A stretch of DNA of 25,469 bases, taken from the NCBI GenBank assembly GCA_017558165.1, contig JAFYWE010000163.1, forward strand, positions 1 to 25,469, given 5' to 3'. Made by a program: the position numbers and the translations under genes. Position 1 is the stretch's first letter, and each line of letters starts with the position of its first letter. The notes beneath the pieces are model-generated. The model ran no database searches. It saw nothing but the letters and a program-made list of their open reading frames with translations, and was not told the DNA's origin. This DNA is from Bacteroidaceae bacterium (lineage in GTDB: Bacteria; Bacteroidota; Bacteroidia; Bacteroidales; Bacteroidaceae). This document shows, in pieces, positions 17,801 to 24,213 of the stretch.

Positions 17801-18225
17801 AGGTCGCTCTGCGATGCCACCTTCTCGGCTATGGCCTCGGGGTGGGTCACAATCACCAGTCCCTCCTTGCGTCGGCGGTTGGTAAGGCGGCTCATCACCT
17901 CGGTGCGCAGGATGCGGTTCGCGTCATCCTCCTGGCCGTATTTCATGGCACGGCGGAACGATGACGGGAAAAACAGGATGTTGTTGTCGGCGGTTATCTG
18001 CATCATGTCGTGGTAGAAGTAACCGGCCTCCTCGGCATCGTTCATCACAATCAGCATTGTCTGCTCAGGCGCTCTCTGCTTTAGTCCGCAAAGCACCATT
18101 GCCGCGCTGCTGCCAAATAGTCCCTCGAGGAAAGCGTGCTTCTTGCCTCCCTCTTCGCGCAACTGCATCAGGGCGTCGACACCCGGGTGCTGTGCGTAGA
18201 TATGTTGGATCTCTTTCGGTTCCAT
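14875..18225 (-). CDS. mfd: Mfd, transcription-repair coupling factor
   Basis: DNA translocase that removes RNA polymerase stalled at lesions and recruits UvrA. Numbering here follows the longest frame, which starts at 18279. The UvrB-like N-terminal module is followed by the RNA-polymerase interaction region (about 445-515, IGDYIVHIDHGVGKFGGL). The RecG-like helicase comes next: Walker A GDVGFGKT (598-605), DEEQ (699-702), TMTATPIPRTL and QMRGRVGRG. The C-terminal TRCF domain ends at 1134. I chose M19 (MEPKEIQHIYAQHPGVDAL): it aligns with usual Bacteroidetes starts and lies just after a -7-like TATCTTCG that the longer frame would place inside the coding region. This gives 1116 residues. Divergent from the thioesterase gene. 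Confidence 0.95.
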   Translation of the reverse strand: MEPKEIQHIYAQHPGVDALMQLREEGGKKHAFLEGLFGSSAAMVLCGLKQRAPEQTMLIVMNDAEEAGYFYHDMMQITADNNILFFPSSFRRAMKYGQEDDANRILRTEVMSRLTNRRRKEGLVIVTHPEAIAEKVASQSDLEEKTLSIAVGDSISRDEVEKKLKALDFKEVTYVYEPGEFAVRGSIIDIFSFSSEYPYRLDFFGDEVDSIRTFEVDSQLSRERTDEASIVPKVTGKESVAITSFLPKNCILVTKDMDFIKGSIEKLHSEGFTLQARLSESELPKMPELMSSDEVAAFAKSTRHWEMRNCNSAQIKVKFDTSLQPLFHKDFDLVSQNFKGYIEKDYKLFLLTDDLHQAERLKAIFEERGDDIHFTAIGHTIHNGFCDNTLKIALFTDHQLFGRFHNFRLRSDRARNGKVALTLKELKEFGIGDYIVHIDHGVGKFGGLVRIPNGNATQEAIKLIYKNDDVVFVSIHNLHKISKYRGKEGEPPTVNKLGTGAWERMKERTKSKIKDIARDLIKLYSKRHKEEGFAFSPDSYLQNELEASFIYEDTPDQLKATNEVKRDMERKRPMDRLICGDVGFGKTEVAIRAAFKAATDGKQVAVLVPTTVLAYQHYLTFKERLKEFPCTIEYLSRARSAASTKKVLEEIKEGKVDIVIGTHKLTGKDVKFKDLGLLIIDEEQKFGVAVKEKLRQMKANVDTLTMTATPIPRTLQFSIMGARDLSMIQTPPPNRYPIHTEIHNFDAEVIKEAINFELSRNGQVFLITNRISGMEELANMIRRHVPDARICIGHGQMEPAVLEKRLYEFINHDYDVLIATSIVENGIDIPNVNTIIINQAQNFGLSDLHQMRGRVGRGKRKAFCYMLTPPREALPTDARRRLEAIESFSELGSGMHIAMQDLDIRGAGNLLGAEQSGFIADLGYETYQKILAEAVHELKDEEFADVLTQDEESTDETGRYVKECFVESDLELLFPALYVPDSNERILLYRELDSLTEEREITAFKARMKDRFGKIPPEGEELIRMVTLRRKAQSLGVETIYLKGGRMNLFLVDTRNERYYTSETFGKIMGYIPTSQFKCKVREGDGRCIITVDNVKSVETALAFVEEIERHSIAPY

Positions 18226-18239
18226 GTTCATCATTAGTG

Positions 18240-18247
18240 CGAAGATA
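18240..18247 (-). promoter_or_regulatory. Candidate mfd -7 element
   Basis: CGAAGATA on the plus strand reads TATCTTCG toward mfd, identical to the -7 element of the C1B peptidase gene and one mismatch from TAnnTTTG. It lies 15 nt before the chosen start at 18225. No good -33 element is seen. Confidence 0.45.
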
Positions 18248-18341
18248 GGTATTTTATTCCGAAAATACCTCTTTGCCATGCTCTTCTGTAGAAATATTCC
18301 TATAAAAATCCTTAAAAACTCCGTTACTTATTTTATTGTTG

Positions 18342-18349
18342 TATATTTG
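18342..18349 (+). promoter_or_regulatory. -7 element of the thioesterase operon promoter
   Basis: TATATTTG is an exact TAnnTTTG match 20 nt before the thioesterase ATG. The region 19-21 bp upstream lacks a clear TTTG. The position and short leader are typical for Bacteroidales promoters. Confidence 0.65.
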
Positions 18350-18369
18350 CGTAGAAACGCGATTGCTTT

Positions 18370-18783
18370 ATGGAGAAATACATGTATTCAATAGGGATGA
18401 AGGTGCGCGACTATGAGTGCGACATCCAGGGTGTGGTGAATAATGCCAACTACCAGCATTACATGGAGCACGCACGCCACGAGTTCCTTGAGTCGTTGGG
18501 CGTGAGTTTCAGCGCCCTGCACGAGCAGGGGCTTGACCTCATGGTCTCCAAGATAACCATTGAGTACAAGCGTCCGTTGCGTGGCAGCGACATGTTCGAG
18601 GTAAGGATAAATATGGAGCGCAAGGGTGCCAAACTGATAATAAGACAGGATATATACAACCTTGACGGTGATGTACTGGCGACAAAGGGCGAGGTCGAGG
18701 TAATATGTCTCGACAACGGCCGTCTCACCCGTGGCGAGCTCTTCGACAAGCTTTTCAAGGATTATTTCACTAAAAACGCATAG
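18370..18783 (+). CDS. Hotdog-fold acyl-CoA thioesterase (YbgC/4HBT type)
   Basis: Cytoplasmic thioesterase hydrolysing acyl-CoA; the substrate cannot be read from sequence. The 137-residue protein carries the 4HBT signature YECDIQGVVNNANYQHYMEHA, in which D18 is the expected catalytic acid of the YbgC/FadM type. The hotdog helix follows (ARHEFLESLG), then the strands ITIEYKRPLRGSDMF and ATKGEVEVICL. Length and motif order fit the single-domain family. It is the first gene after a TATATTTG promoter element and is 2 nt from the next ORF, so the two are co-transcribed. The CoA-transferase further along suggests a shared acyl-CoA context. Confidence 0.9.
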   Translation: MEKYMYSIGMKVRDYECDIQGVVNNANYQHYMEHARHEFLESLGVSFSALHEQGLDLMVSKITIEYKRPLRGSDMFEVRINMERKGAKLIIRQDIYNLDGDVLATKGEVEVICLDNGRLTRGELFDKLFKDYFTKNA

Positions 18784-18785
18784 TT

Positions 18786-19151
18786 ATGGATTCTATAATT
18801 TCTTTGGTCATCTTTGCGGGAATATATGCTATCGTCTATGTAATAAAGGCGGCTCTCGCAGGCAAGACGGGCGTCGAGGTAGAGCCTATGATGGATGAGG
18901 AGTACTCCGGCGAGGAGTATCAGCCTGTGGAATACGAAGAGCCTGAACCCTATGTGGAGCCTGTTGTCAAGCCCAAGAAGGTGACAAAGGCCAAGAAAAA
19001 TGTATCGAATGAGGGTGTGCGTACTACAACTGCCGCTCCCGTTCAACAGGAGGCTCCAGTGAAAGAGAAGAAGGAGCGCATTTCGCTAAAGGATACATCC
19101 GAGGCAAAGCGCGCTTTCATCTATTCCGAGGTCTTCAACCGCAAGTATTGA
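18786..19151 (+). CDS. Small N-terminally membrane-anchored protein, function unknown
   Basis: No named family recognised. The 121-residue protein starts with one hydrophobic segment (about 3-25). An acidic, Tyr/Glu/Pro-rich stretch follows (about 34-60), with repeats of the type EEYSGEEYQPVEYEE. Next comes a basic Lys-rich linker (about 61-72, KPKKVTKAKK), then a low-complexity polar part. The C-terminal segment ISLKDTSEAKRAFIYSEVFN looks like a conserved docking tail; I recall similar xIYSEIxNRKY endings in other Bacteroidales hypotheticals but cannot verify this. With no cleavage site, a membrane anchor facing the cytoplasm is plausible. It is 2 nt after the thioesterase and 45 nt before the CoA-transferase. 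Confidence 0.75.
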   Translation: MDSIISLVIFAGIYAIVYVIKAALAGKTGVEVEPMMDEEYSGEEYQPVEYEEPEPYVEPVVKPKKVTKAKKNVSNEGVRTTTAAPVQQEAPVKEKKERISLKDTSEAKRAFIYSEVFNRKY

Positions 19152-19196
19152 AATACTACAGCACGTAAGAGTGTCAACAAATAATTTGGAAACGAA

Positions 19197-20684
19197 ATGA
19201 GTTACCGTATTATCACAGCCCAGGAGGCTGCAACGTATATAAATGATGGTGATGGTGTCGGTATCAGCGGATTTACTCTCTCTGGTACTCCCAAGACCGT
19301 ACTTCCCGAGGTTGCCAAACGTGCCGAGGAGGCTCATGCGGCCGGCAAGCCATTCAAGATAAACCTTTATACAGGTGCATCTACAGGCGATTCTATCGAT
19401 GGAATGCTGGCACGTGCCAAGGCTATCAATTTTCGTGCACCGTTCATCTCCAATCCCGTTGTGCGTGAGGCAATTAATGGGAACGAGATAATATACAACG
19501 ATCTCCATCTGTCGCTCATGGCTCAGGACTTGCGTTACGGATATCTGGGCAAGGTCAATGTGGCGATACTCGAGGCCGTTGACATCACCCCCGACGGTAA
19601 GGTTTACCTGACAACTGCTGGCGGTATCGGACAGACCGTCGCGAACCTTGCCGACAAAATCATCATAGAGCGCAATACATTCCATAACACAATAGGCCTG
19701 CACGATGTGTATGAGCCCAAGGATCCGCCTTTCCGCACCGAAATCCCAATCTACAAGGCTTCGGACAGGATAGGTACGCCTTATGTACAGGTCGACCCAA
19801 AGAAGGTTGTGGGTATTGTTGATGTATGTCTTCCAAACGAGCAGGTGGTGTTCAAGGAACTTGACCCAGTGACCCGCAAGATTGGCGAGAATGTTGTCAA
19901 CTTCATCCTCTCCGATATGAAGCGCGGTGTTATACCCGCAACGGGTCTTCCAATACAGAGCGGTATCGGCAATGTTGCCAATGCAGTGCTCAAGGCGCTT
20001 GAGCACTGTACCGAGCTTCCACCGCTTGACCTCTATTCCGAGGTGCTCCAGGATTCTGTCATTGATCTTATGGAGGCCGGTCGTGTGAATGCCGGCAGTA
20101 CCTGTTCGCTCTCATTGAGCCAGGAGTGCCTGCAGCATGTGTATGACAATCTCGATTTCTTCCGCGACAGGCTTATCCTGCGTCCGTCCGAGATTTCAAA
20201 CCATCCCGAGGTTATCCGCCGTCTTGGTCTCATAGCCATGAATACTGCCATTACTGTGGATCTGACGGGCTGTGTCAACTCCTCTCATCTTTGGGGAACA
20301 CGCATAATGAATGGAATAGGTGGTTCCGGCGATTTTGCACGCAACGCTTTCTTTTCGATATTCTCCTGCCCGTCAACCCAAAAGGGCGGTACCGTAAGTT
20401 CTATTGTGCCGATGGTGACTCATGTTGACCACACTGAGCACGATGTGCGTGTTGTGGTTACCGAGTGGGGTGTTGCCGACCTACGCGGCAAGGGACCCGA
20501 CGAGCGCGCAAGATTGCTGATAGAGAACTGTGCCCACCCTGAATACAGGAACTACTTGTGGGATTATCTCAAGATAGCCAAGAAAGGGCATCTGTCGCAT
20601 AATCTTGCAGCTACTTTCGCAATGCATACGGCATACGAGCGTGAGGGGGATATGAGAAAGGTTGATTGGAGTAAATTCGTATGA
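19197..20684 (+). CDS. Acetyl-CoA hydrolase / succinate CoA-transferase family
   Basis: Class I CoA-transferase of the Cat1/AarC/ScpC group, moving CoA between short carboxylates such as succinate and acetate, or releasing free acetate. The 495-residue protein has the two-domain fold. Segments supporting this are GVGISGFTLSGTPKT (CoA-binding region), TTAGGIGQTVANLADKIIIE, VNAGSTCSLS, and GGSGDFARNAFFSIFS near the C-terminal active site. The catalytic Glu is probably E282 in YSEVLQD. In a succinate-producing anaerobe this could couple acetate and succinate end-product formation; that role is an inference. The preceding 45-nt gap may hold a weak promoter. The stop overlaps the methyltransferase start (ATGA). 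Confidence 0.93.
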   Translation: MSYRIITAQEAATYINDGDGVGISGFTLSGTPKTVLPEVAKRAEEAHAAGKPFKINLYTGASTGDSIDGMLARAKAINFRAPFISNPVVREAINGNEIIYNDLHLSLMAQDLRYGYLGKVNVAILEAVDITPDGKVYLTTAGGIGQTVANLADKIIIERNTFHNTIGLHDVYEPKDPPFRTEIPIYKASDRIGTPYVQVDPKKVVGIVDVCLPNEQVVFKELDPVTRKIGENVVNFILSDMKRGVIPATGLPIQSGIGNVANAVLKALEHCTELPPLDLYSEVLQDSVIDLMEAGRVNAGSTCSLSLSQECLQHVYDNLDFFRDRLILRPSEISNHPEVIRRLGLIAMNTAITVDLTGCVNSSHLWGTRIMNGIGGSGDFARNAFFSIFSCPSTQKGGTVSSIVPMVTHVDHTEHDVRVVVTEWGVADLRGKGPDERARLLIENCAHPEYRNYLWDYLKIAKKGHLSHNLAATFAMHTAYEREGDMRKVDWSKFV

Positions 20685-21217
20685 ACAAAAAGAAACTTGT
20701 AACAGAGATGGGGCGCATTGACCGTGATGCATTTGCCCAGTCCCAGAAGCTGCCCTTGGTTGTGGTGCTTGACAATGTGCGTAGCCTGCATAATGTGGGC
20801 TCTGTGTTCCGCACAAGCGATGCCTTCCGTGTGGAGTGCATCATGCTGTGCGGTATAACTGCCACTCCGCCCAGTGCCGAGATACACAAGACGGCTCTTG
20901 GTGCCGAGGATGTGGTCGACTGGAAATACTATGAGTCTACTATGGATGCCGTTGCCGAGTTGCGCAGCCAGGGCTACAGGATATACTCTATCGAATTGTG
21001 TCAGGGAAGTATAGCGTTGCAGGATTTCGTTACCGCGCCGGGTGAGCGCTATGCGGTTGTGCTCGGCAATGAGGTAAAGGGCGTGCAGCAGGATGTCGTC
21101 GATGCGTCGGACGGTGCAATTGAGATACCCCAGTTCGGCACCAAGCATTCGCTTAACGTCTCGGTAACAGCCGGAATGGTGATATGGGAATTCGCCAAGA
21201 AAATGGGGCTTGTATAA
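20681..21217 (+). CDS. TrmH/SpoU-family RNA 2'-O-methyltransferase
   Basis: SAM-dependent RNA ribose methyltransferase with the knotted SPOUT fold. The three SpoU motifs are present: motif 1 DNVRSLHNVGSVFRTSDAF (31-49), motif 2 VLGNEVKGV (127-135) and motif 3 IPQFGTKHSLNVSVTAGMV (149-167). At 178 residues it is a single catalytic domain without the N-terminal substrate-binding extension of RlmB, so a tRNA target is possible but unproven. It is translationally coupled to the CoA-transferase by a 4-nt ATGA overlap, although the functions look unrelated. Its stop codon is inside the stem of the downstream terminator. Confidence 0.9.
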   Translation: MNKKKLVTEMGRIDRDAFAQSQKLPLVVVLDNVRSLHNVGSVFRTSDAFRVECIMLCGITATPPSAEIHKTALGAEDVVDWKYYESTMDAVAELRSQGYRIYSIELCQGSIALQDFVTAPGERYAVVLGNEVKGVQQDVVDASDGAIEIPQFGTKHSLNVSVTAGMVIWEFAKKMGLV

Positions 21218-21258
21218 AGATAAAGGCGTAAGGGCTAAGCCCTTACGCCTTTATCTTT
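21216..21258. terminator. Bidirectional terminator between convergent genes
   Basis: A perfect 20-bp inverted repeat (21216-21235 and 21239-21258) with a 3-nt TAA loop has a GC-rich core (GGCGTAAGGGC). The ends are A-rich on one side and T-rich on the other, so it can work in both directions. It shares bases with the stop codons of both convergent genes. Confidence 0.92.
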
Positions 21259-21628
21259 ACTCCGGGTTGTTCCTGTAGTATTCGTTCCACTCCTCAAGTA
21301 CCTTCTGCCAGTCAACAACCTCGCCGTCGGCAATGGCCTCGGCCTGATCAAGGCTCTGCTCATGCAGTTTCTTCTCGGCATGGCGCAGTTTCATCGCCTC
21401 TATTGTGGCGTCGTCAAGAATGTGTATCCTTCCACGGCGTACGCACTCGTCAAGGTCGGCGGGGCCGAATGCCTTGCCCTGTACGTTGAAGTCGGCGATG
21501 TTGAACTCGAACACGGTGCGCAACGTGTGGCGTACCATCTTCTGTGCGGCACGGTTGCCGGCCATCTTCCTGCCTAAAAGCTTGCGTATGATGTGGATTT
21601 CACGTTCTGAAAATTTCTTTCTTCCCAT
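21257..21628 (-). CDS. Conserved-looking protein of unknown function, 123 aa
   Basis: Not assigned to a named family. The ATG at the complement of 21626-21628 lies about 30 nt after a perfect -7 element; the open frame extends far upstream to 22057 but would then cross the promoter and the ABC gene. The 123-residue protein is soluble and charged. The basic N-terminal half (MGRKKFSEREIHIIRKLLGR, then RAAQKMVRHTLR) looks like a small helical, possibly nucleic-acid-binding module. A middle block reads FGPADLDECVRRGRIHILDD. The acidic C-terminus is a predicted helix with aromatic residues (DWQKVLEEWNEYYRNNPE). I recall similar proteins in other Bacteroidales, which needs checking. It is monocistronic. 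Confidence 0.8.
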   Translation of the reverse strand: MGRKKFSEREIHIIRKLLGRKMAGNRAAQKMVRHTLRTVFEFNIADFNVQGKAFGPADLDECVRRGRIHILDDATIEAMKLRHAEKKLHEQSLDQAEAIADGEVVDWQKVLEEWNEYYRNNPE

Positions 21629-21657
21629 AGTCTCTTTTCCGTTTCCTTTGTGCAGTG

Positions 21658-21665
21658 CAAAGGTA
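21658..21665 (-). promoter_or_regulatory. -7 element of the 123-aa protein gene
   Basis: CAAAGGTA on the plus strand reads TACCTTTG toward the gene, an exact TAnnTTTG match about 29 nt before the ATG. No TTTG is found at the expected -33 position. Confidence 0.65.
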
Positions 21666-21741
21666 CAAAAAATAAGCATCGGACATCCTGTTTTATGGGC
21701 ATATTTGGCAACGCTGGTCTGTGCTGTGCTAAAAAAGGGTT

Positions 21742-21759
21742 GCAAATGCGGGCAAATGC
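21742..21759 (+). repeat. Tandem direct repeat upstream of the ABC operon promoter
   Basis: GCAAATGC occurs at 21742-21749 and again at 21752-21759, a 10-bp period. The pair overlaps the place where the -33 element of the downstream promoter should be, so it could be a binding site on one face of the helix. Chance is also possible for two 8-mers. Confidence 0.4.
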
Positions 21760-21770
21760 CAAAAAATGAG

Positions 21771-21778
21771 TACCTTTG
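21771..21778 (+). promoter_or_regulatory. -7 element of the ABC exporter operon
   Basis: TACCTTTG is an exact TAnnTTTG match 46 nt before the ABC exporter ATG. It is identical to the -7 element of the divergent gene at 21658-21665. The leader that follows is very AT-rich (21785-21815). Confidence 0.65.
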
Positions 21779-21824
21779 CGAGTCTTTAATATAAAATATT
21801 AATTTATAATAAATAATTTCGGGT

Positions 21825-23666
21825 ATGAAGGAGTTTTTCAAGGTTCTCAGGAGGTTCGTTCCTCCGTACAAGAAATATCTTGTCATGTCGCTGGTGTTCA
21901 CATTCCTCTCGGCGATACTGAACGTGTTCTCGTTTATGGTAATTATCCCAATTCTGCAAATCCTCTTCAAGGTAACCGACACCTCGGGCGTTGTGTTCAT
22001 TCCTTGGAGCGAGGCAACATCGGAGAATATGAGGGAGGTTGCGATAAACAACGCCACATATTACCTCAACTCGTTCTCCGATGAATACGGTGCATCGCTC
22101 GTGTTGCTCCTGCTGGGTATCTTCCTTGTGGTGATGACGCTGTTCAAGACTGCCTGCTACTTCGGCTCGTCGGCCGCCATTATCCCGTTGCGTACAGGTA
22201 TCGTAAGGGACTTGCGCACAAAACTGTACGATAAGGTCGTGAGCCTGCCCATCGGCTTCTTCTCAAAGGAGCGCAAGGGTGATATCATTGCCCGCATGAC
22301 AGGTGACGTAAGCGAGGTCGAGAACTCTATCGTGACATCGCTCGACATGCTCATCAAGAACCCCATCTTCATTGCGATTTACTTCGGAACACTCATATAC
22401 ATCAGCTGGGAGCTTACCCTCTTCACCATCTGCGTGATTCCGGTGCTCGGCTGGATCATGGGCTCTATCGGCCGTAAGCTCAAGGCCAAATCACTCGTTG
22501 CACAGCAGAAACTGGGCGAGACAACATCGCAGATGGAGGAGACCCTCGGTGGCCTCAGAATCATCAAGGCGTTCATTGCCGAGAAGAAGATGTCAGCTCG
22601 TTTCATGAAGTGCAGCAACGAGCTCCGCTCGGCAACAATGAGGGTGACAATGCGTCAGGCGCTCGCACACCCTGTGAGCGAGTTCCTGGGTACAGCCATC
22701 ATCGTGATTGTGCTGTGGTTCGGCGGTACCTTGATCCTCGGTGACAATTCACCTATCTCGGCGGCGGCCTTCATCTACTACCTGACAATCCTCTACAGTA
22801 TAATCAACCCATTGAAGGAGCTCTCTAAGGCATCTTATAACATCCCACGCGGTCTGGCCTCAATGGAGCGTATCGACGCAATCCTTGAAGCCGAGAATCC
22901 TATTACCGACGGTGGCAAGGGCGTAGAGATTCCCGAGATGAAGGAGGGTATCGAGTTCAAGAACCTCACATTCTCATATGACGGCGAGCGCGATGTGCTC
23001 AAGGATATCAACCTCAAGATAGAGAAGGGCAAGACCGTGGCTCTCGTCGGCCAGTCGGGTAGCGGTAAGTCCACCATGGTCGACCTTATCCCACGTTACT
23101 ATGATGTGGAGCAGGGCGAGATAACCATCGACGGCGTGAACGTGAAGGACATGAAGGTGAAGTCACTGCGCGCCCTCATAGGTAACGTGAACCAGGAGGC
23201 TATCCTTTTCAACGACTCTTTCTACAACAACATAACATTCGGTGTCGAGAACGCTACAATGGAGCAGGTTATCGAGGCTGCCAAGATTGCCAATGCACAT
23301 GAGTTCATCATGGCAACCGAGAACGGCTATGACACCAACGTGGGTGACCGCGGATGTCTGCTCTCGGGCGGACAGCGTCAGCGAATAAGCATTGCGCGTG
23401 CAATCCTCAAGAACCCGCCTATACTTATCCTTGACGAGGCTACCTCGGCACTCGATACCGAGAGCGAGCGTCTTGTGCAGGAGGCTCTCGAGCGTCTCAT
23501 GAAGAGCCGTACCACAATAGCTATCGCTCACCGTCTTTCTACAATCAAGAACGCCGACGAAATCTGTGTGTTGCGTGACGGCGAGATCGTTGAGCGTGGC
23601 AAGCACGACGAGCTGTTGAAGAAGAACGGCCTTTACAAGCGCCTTAACGATATGCAGTCACTCTGA
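21825..23666 (+). CDS. MsbA-like ABC exporter (fused membrane and ATPase domains)
   Basis: Homodimeric ABC exporter half-transporter in the inner membrane. Residues 1-340 form a six-helix transmembrane domain. Residues 375-613 are the ATPase: Walker A GQSGSGKST (409-417), Q-loop Q457, signature LSGGQRQR (513-520), Walker B ILILDEAT (D537, E538) and H-loop H569. Length (613) and N-terminal features resemble the lipid A flippase MsbA and related lipid or multidrug exporters; the substrate cannot be fixed. A periplasmic loop of about 45 residues between the first two helices is longer than usual. It is the first gene of a three-gene operon and overlaps the next ORF by one base (TGATG). Confidence 0.93.
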   Translation: MKEFFKVLRRFVPPYKKYLVMSLVFTFLSAILNVFSFMVIIPILQILFKVTDTSGVVFIPWSEATSENMREVAINNATYYLNSFSDEYGASLVLLLLGIFLVVMTLFKTACYFGSSAAIIPLRTGIVRDLRTKLYDKVVSLPIGFFSKERKGDIIARMTGDVSEVENSIVTSLDMLIKNPIFIAIYFGTLIYISWELTLFTICVIPVLGWIMGSIGRKLKAKSLVAQQKLGETTSQMEETLGGLRIIKAFIAEKKMSARFMKCSNELRSATMRVTMRQALAHPVSEFLGTAIIVIVLWFGGTLILGDNSPISAAAFIYYLTILYSIINPLKELSKASYNIPRGLASMERIDAILEAENPITDGGKGVEIPEMKEGIEFKNLTFSYDGERDVLKDINLKIEKGKTVALVGQSGSGKSTMVDLIPRYYDVEQGEITIDGVNVKDMKVKSLRALIGNVNQEAILFNDSFYNNITFGVENATMEQVIEAAKIANAHEFIMATENGYDTNVGDRGCLLSGGQRQRISIARAILKNPPILILDEATSALDTESERLVQEALERLMKSRTTIAIAHRLSTIKNADEICVLRDGEIVERGKHDELLKKNGLYKRLNDMQSL

Positions 23667-24211
23667 TGCCTATGAAGAGTGTTGCTGTTTTCTGTGCAGC
23701 CTCGGAGAATATTGCTCCGGGCTACTTTGAGGCCGCTGCCGAGGTGGGCGCCATGCTCGGGCGCATAGGTGCCGCGCTGGTCTATGGCGGTGCCCGTTTC
23801 GGGCTCATGGAGGCTACGGCAAAGGCCGCCAAGCTTGCCGGCGCTACCGTGGTGGGTGTCGTGCCCATGATACTTGAGGAGCGTGACAGGGTCAGTTCCC
23901 TTATCGATGAGAAGATAAACTGCCGTAACCTCAGCGAGCGCAAGGACATCATGCTCGAGCGCAGTGACATACTTGTGGCACTGCCCGGTGGCATAGGCAC
24001 GCTCGACGAGATTTTCCACGTGCTGGCGGCCGCAACGATAGGCTACCACACAAAGCGCGTGGTTCTGTATAACGTGAACGGTTTCTGGAACCCGCTCCTT
24101 GCGACCATCGACGAGATGTCACAGGCCGGTTTCGTGCGCGGCGAGTTCGGGAAATATCTGTTTGTGGCAAACAACATAGGTGAACTTGAAAAAATGATAT
24201 TGGAGGCATAG
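23666..24211 (+). CDS. LOG-family nucleoside 5'-monophosphate phosphoribohydrolase
   Basis: Rossmann-fold enzyme of the LONELY GUY group (TIGR00730 type), cleaving the N-glycosidic bond of nucleoside 5'-monophosphates, classically cytokinin ribotides or AMP. The signature PGGIGTLDE is at 107-115 and the upstream loop is GGARFGLMEA (41-50), where many homologues have GGGxxGLMG. Its 181 residues match the family. Annotation as lysine decarboxylase, a common legacy error, should be avoided. The ATG overlaps the ABC stop by one base; M3 is an alternative start. It is 2 nt from the sugar kinase gene, suggesting a nucleotide/ribose salvage link, which is an inference. Confidence 0.9.
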   Translation: MPMKSVAVFCAASENIAPGYFEAAAEVGAMLGRIGAALVYGGARFGLMEATAKAAKLAGATVVGVVPMILEERDRVSSLIDEKINCRNLSERKDIMLERSDILVALPGGIGTLDEIFHVLAAATIGYHTKRVVLYNVNGFWNPLLATIDEMSQAGFVRGEFGKYLFVANNIGELEKMILEA

Positions 24212-24213
24212 TT

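Noticed and set aside
19086..20006. 306-codon minus-strand open frame
   Set aside because: Antisense to the well-supported CoA-transferase and the end of the small membrane protein; composition is that of a shadow frame and there is no promoter for it.
21629..22057. Upstream extension of the unknown minus-strand gene
   Set aside because: It crosses its own perfect -7 element and runs antisense into the ABC exporter start; the internal ATG gives a well-formed N-terminus.
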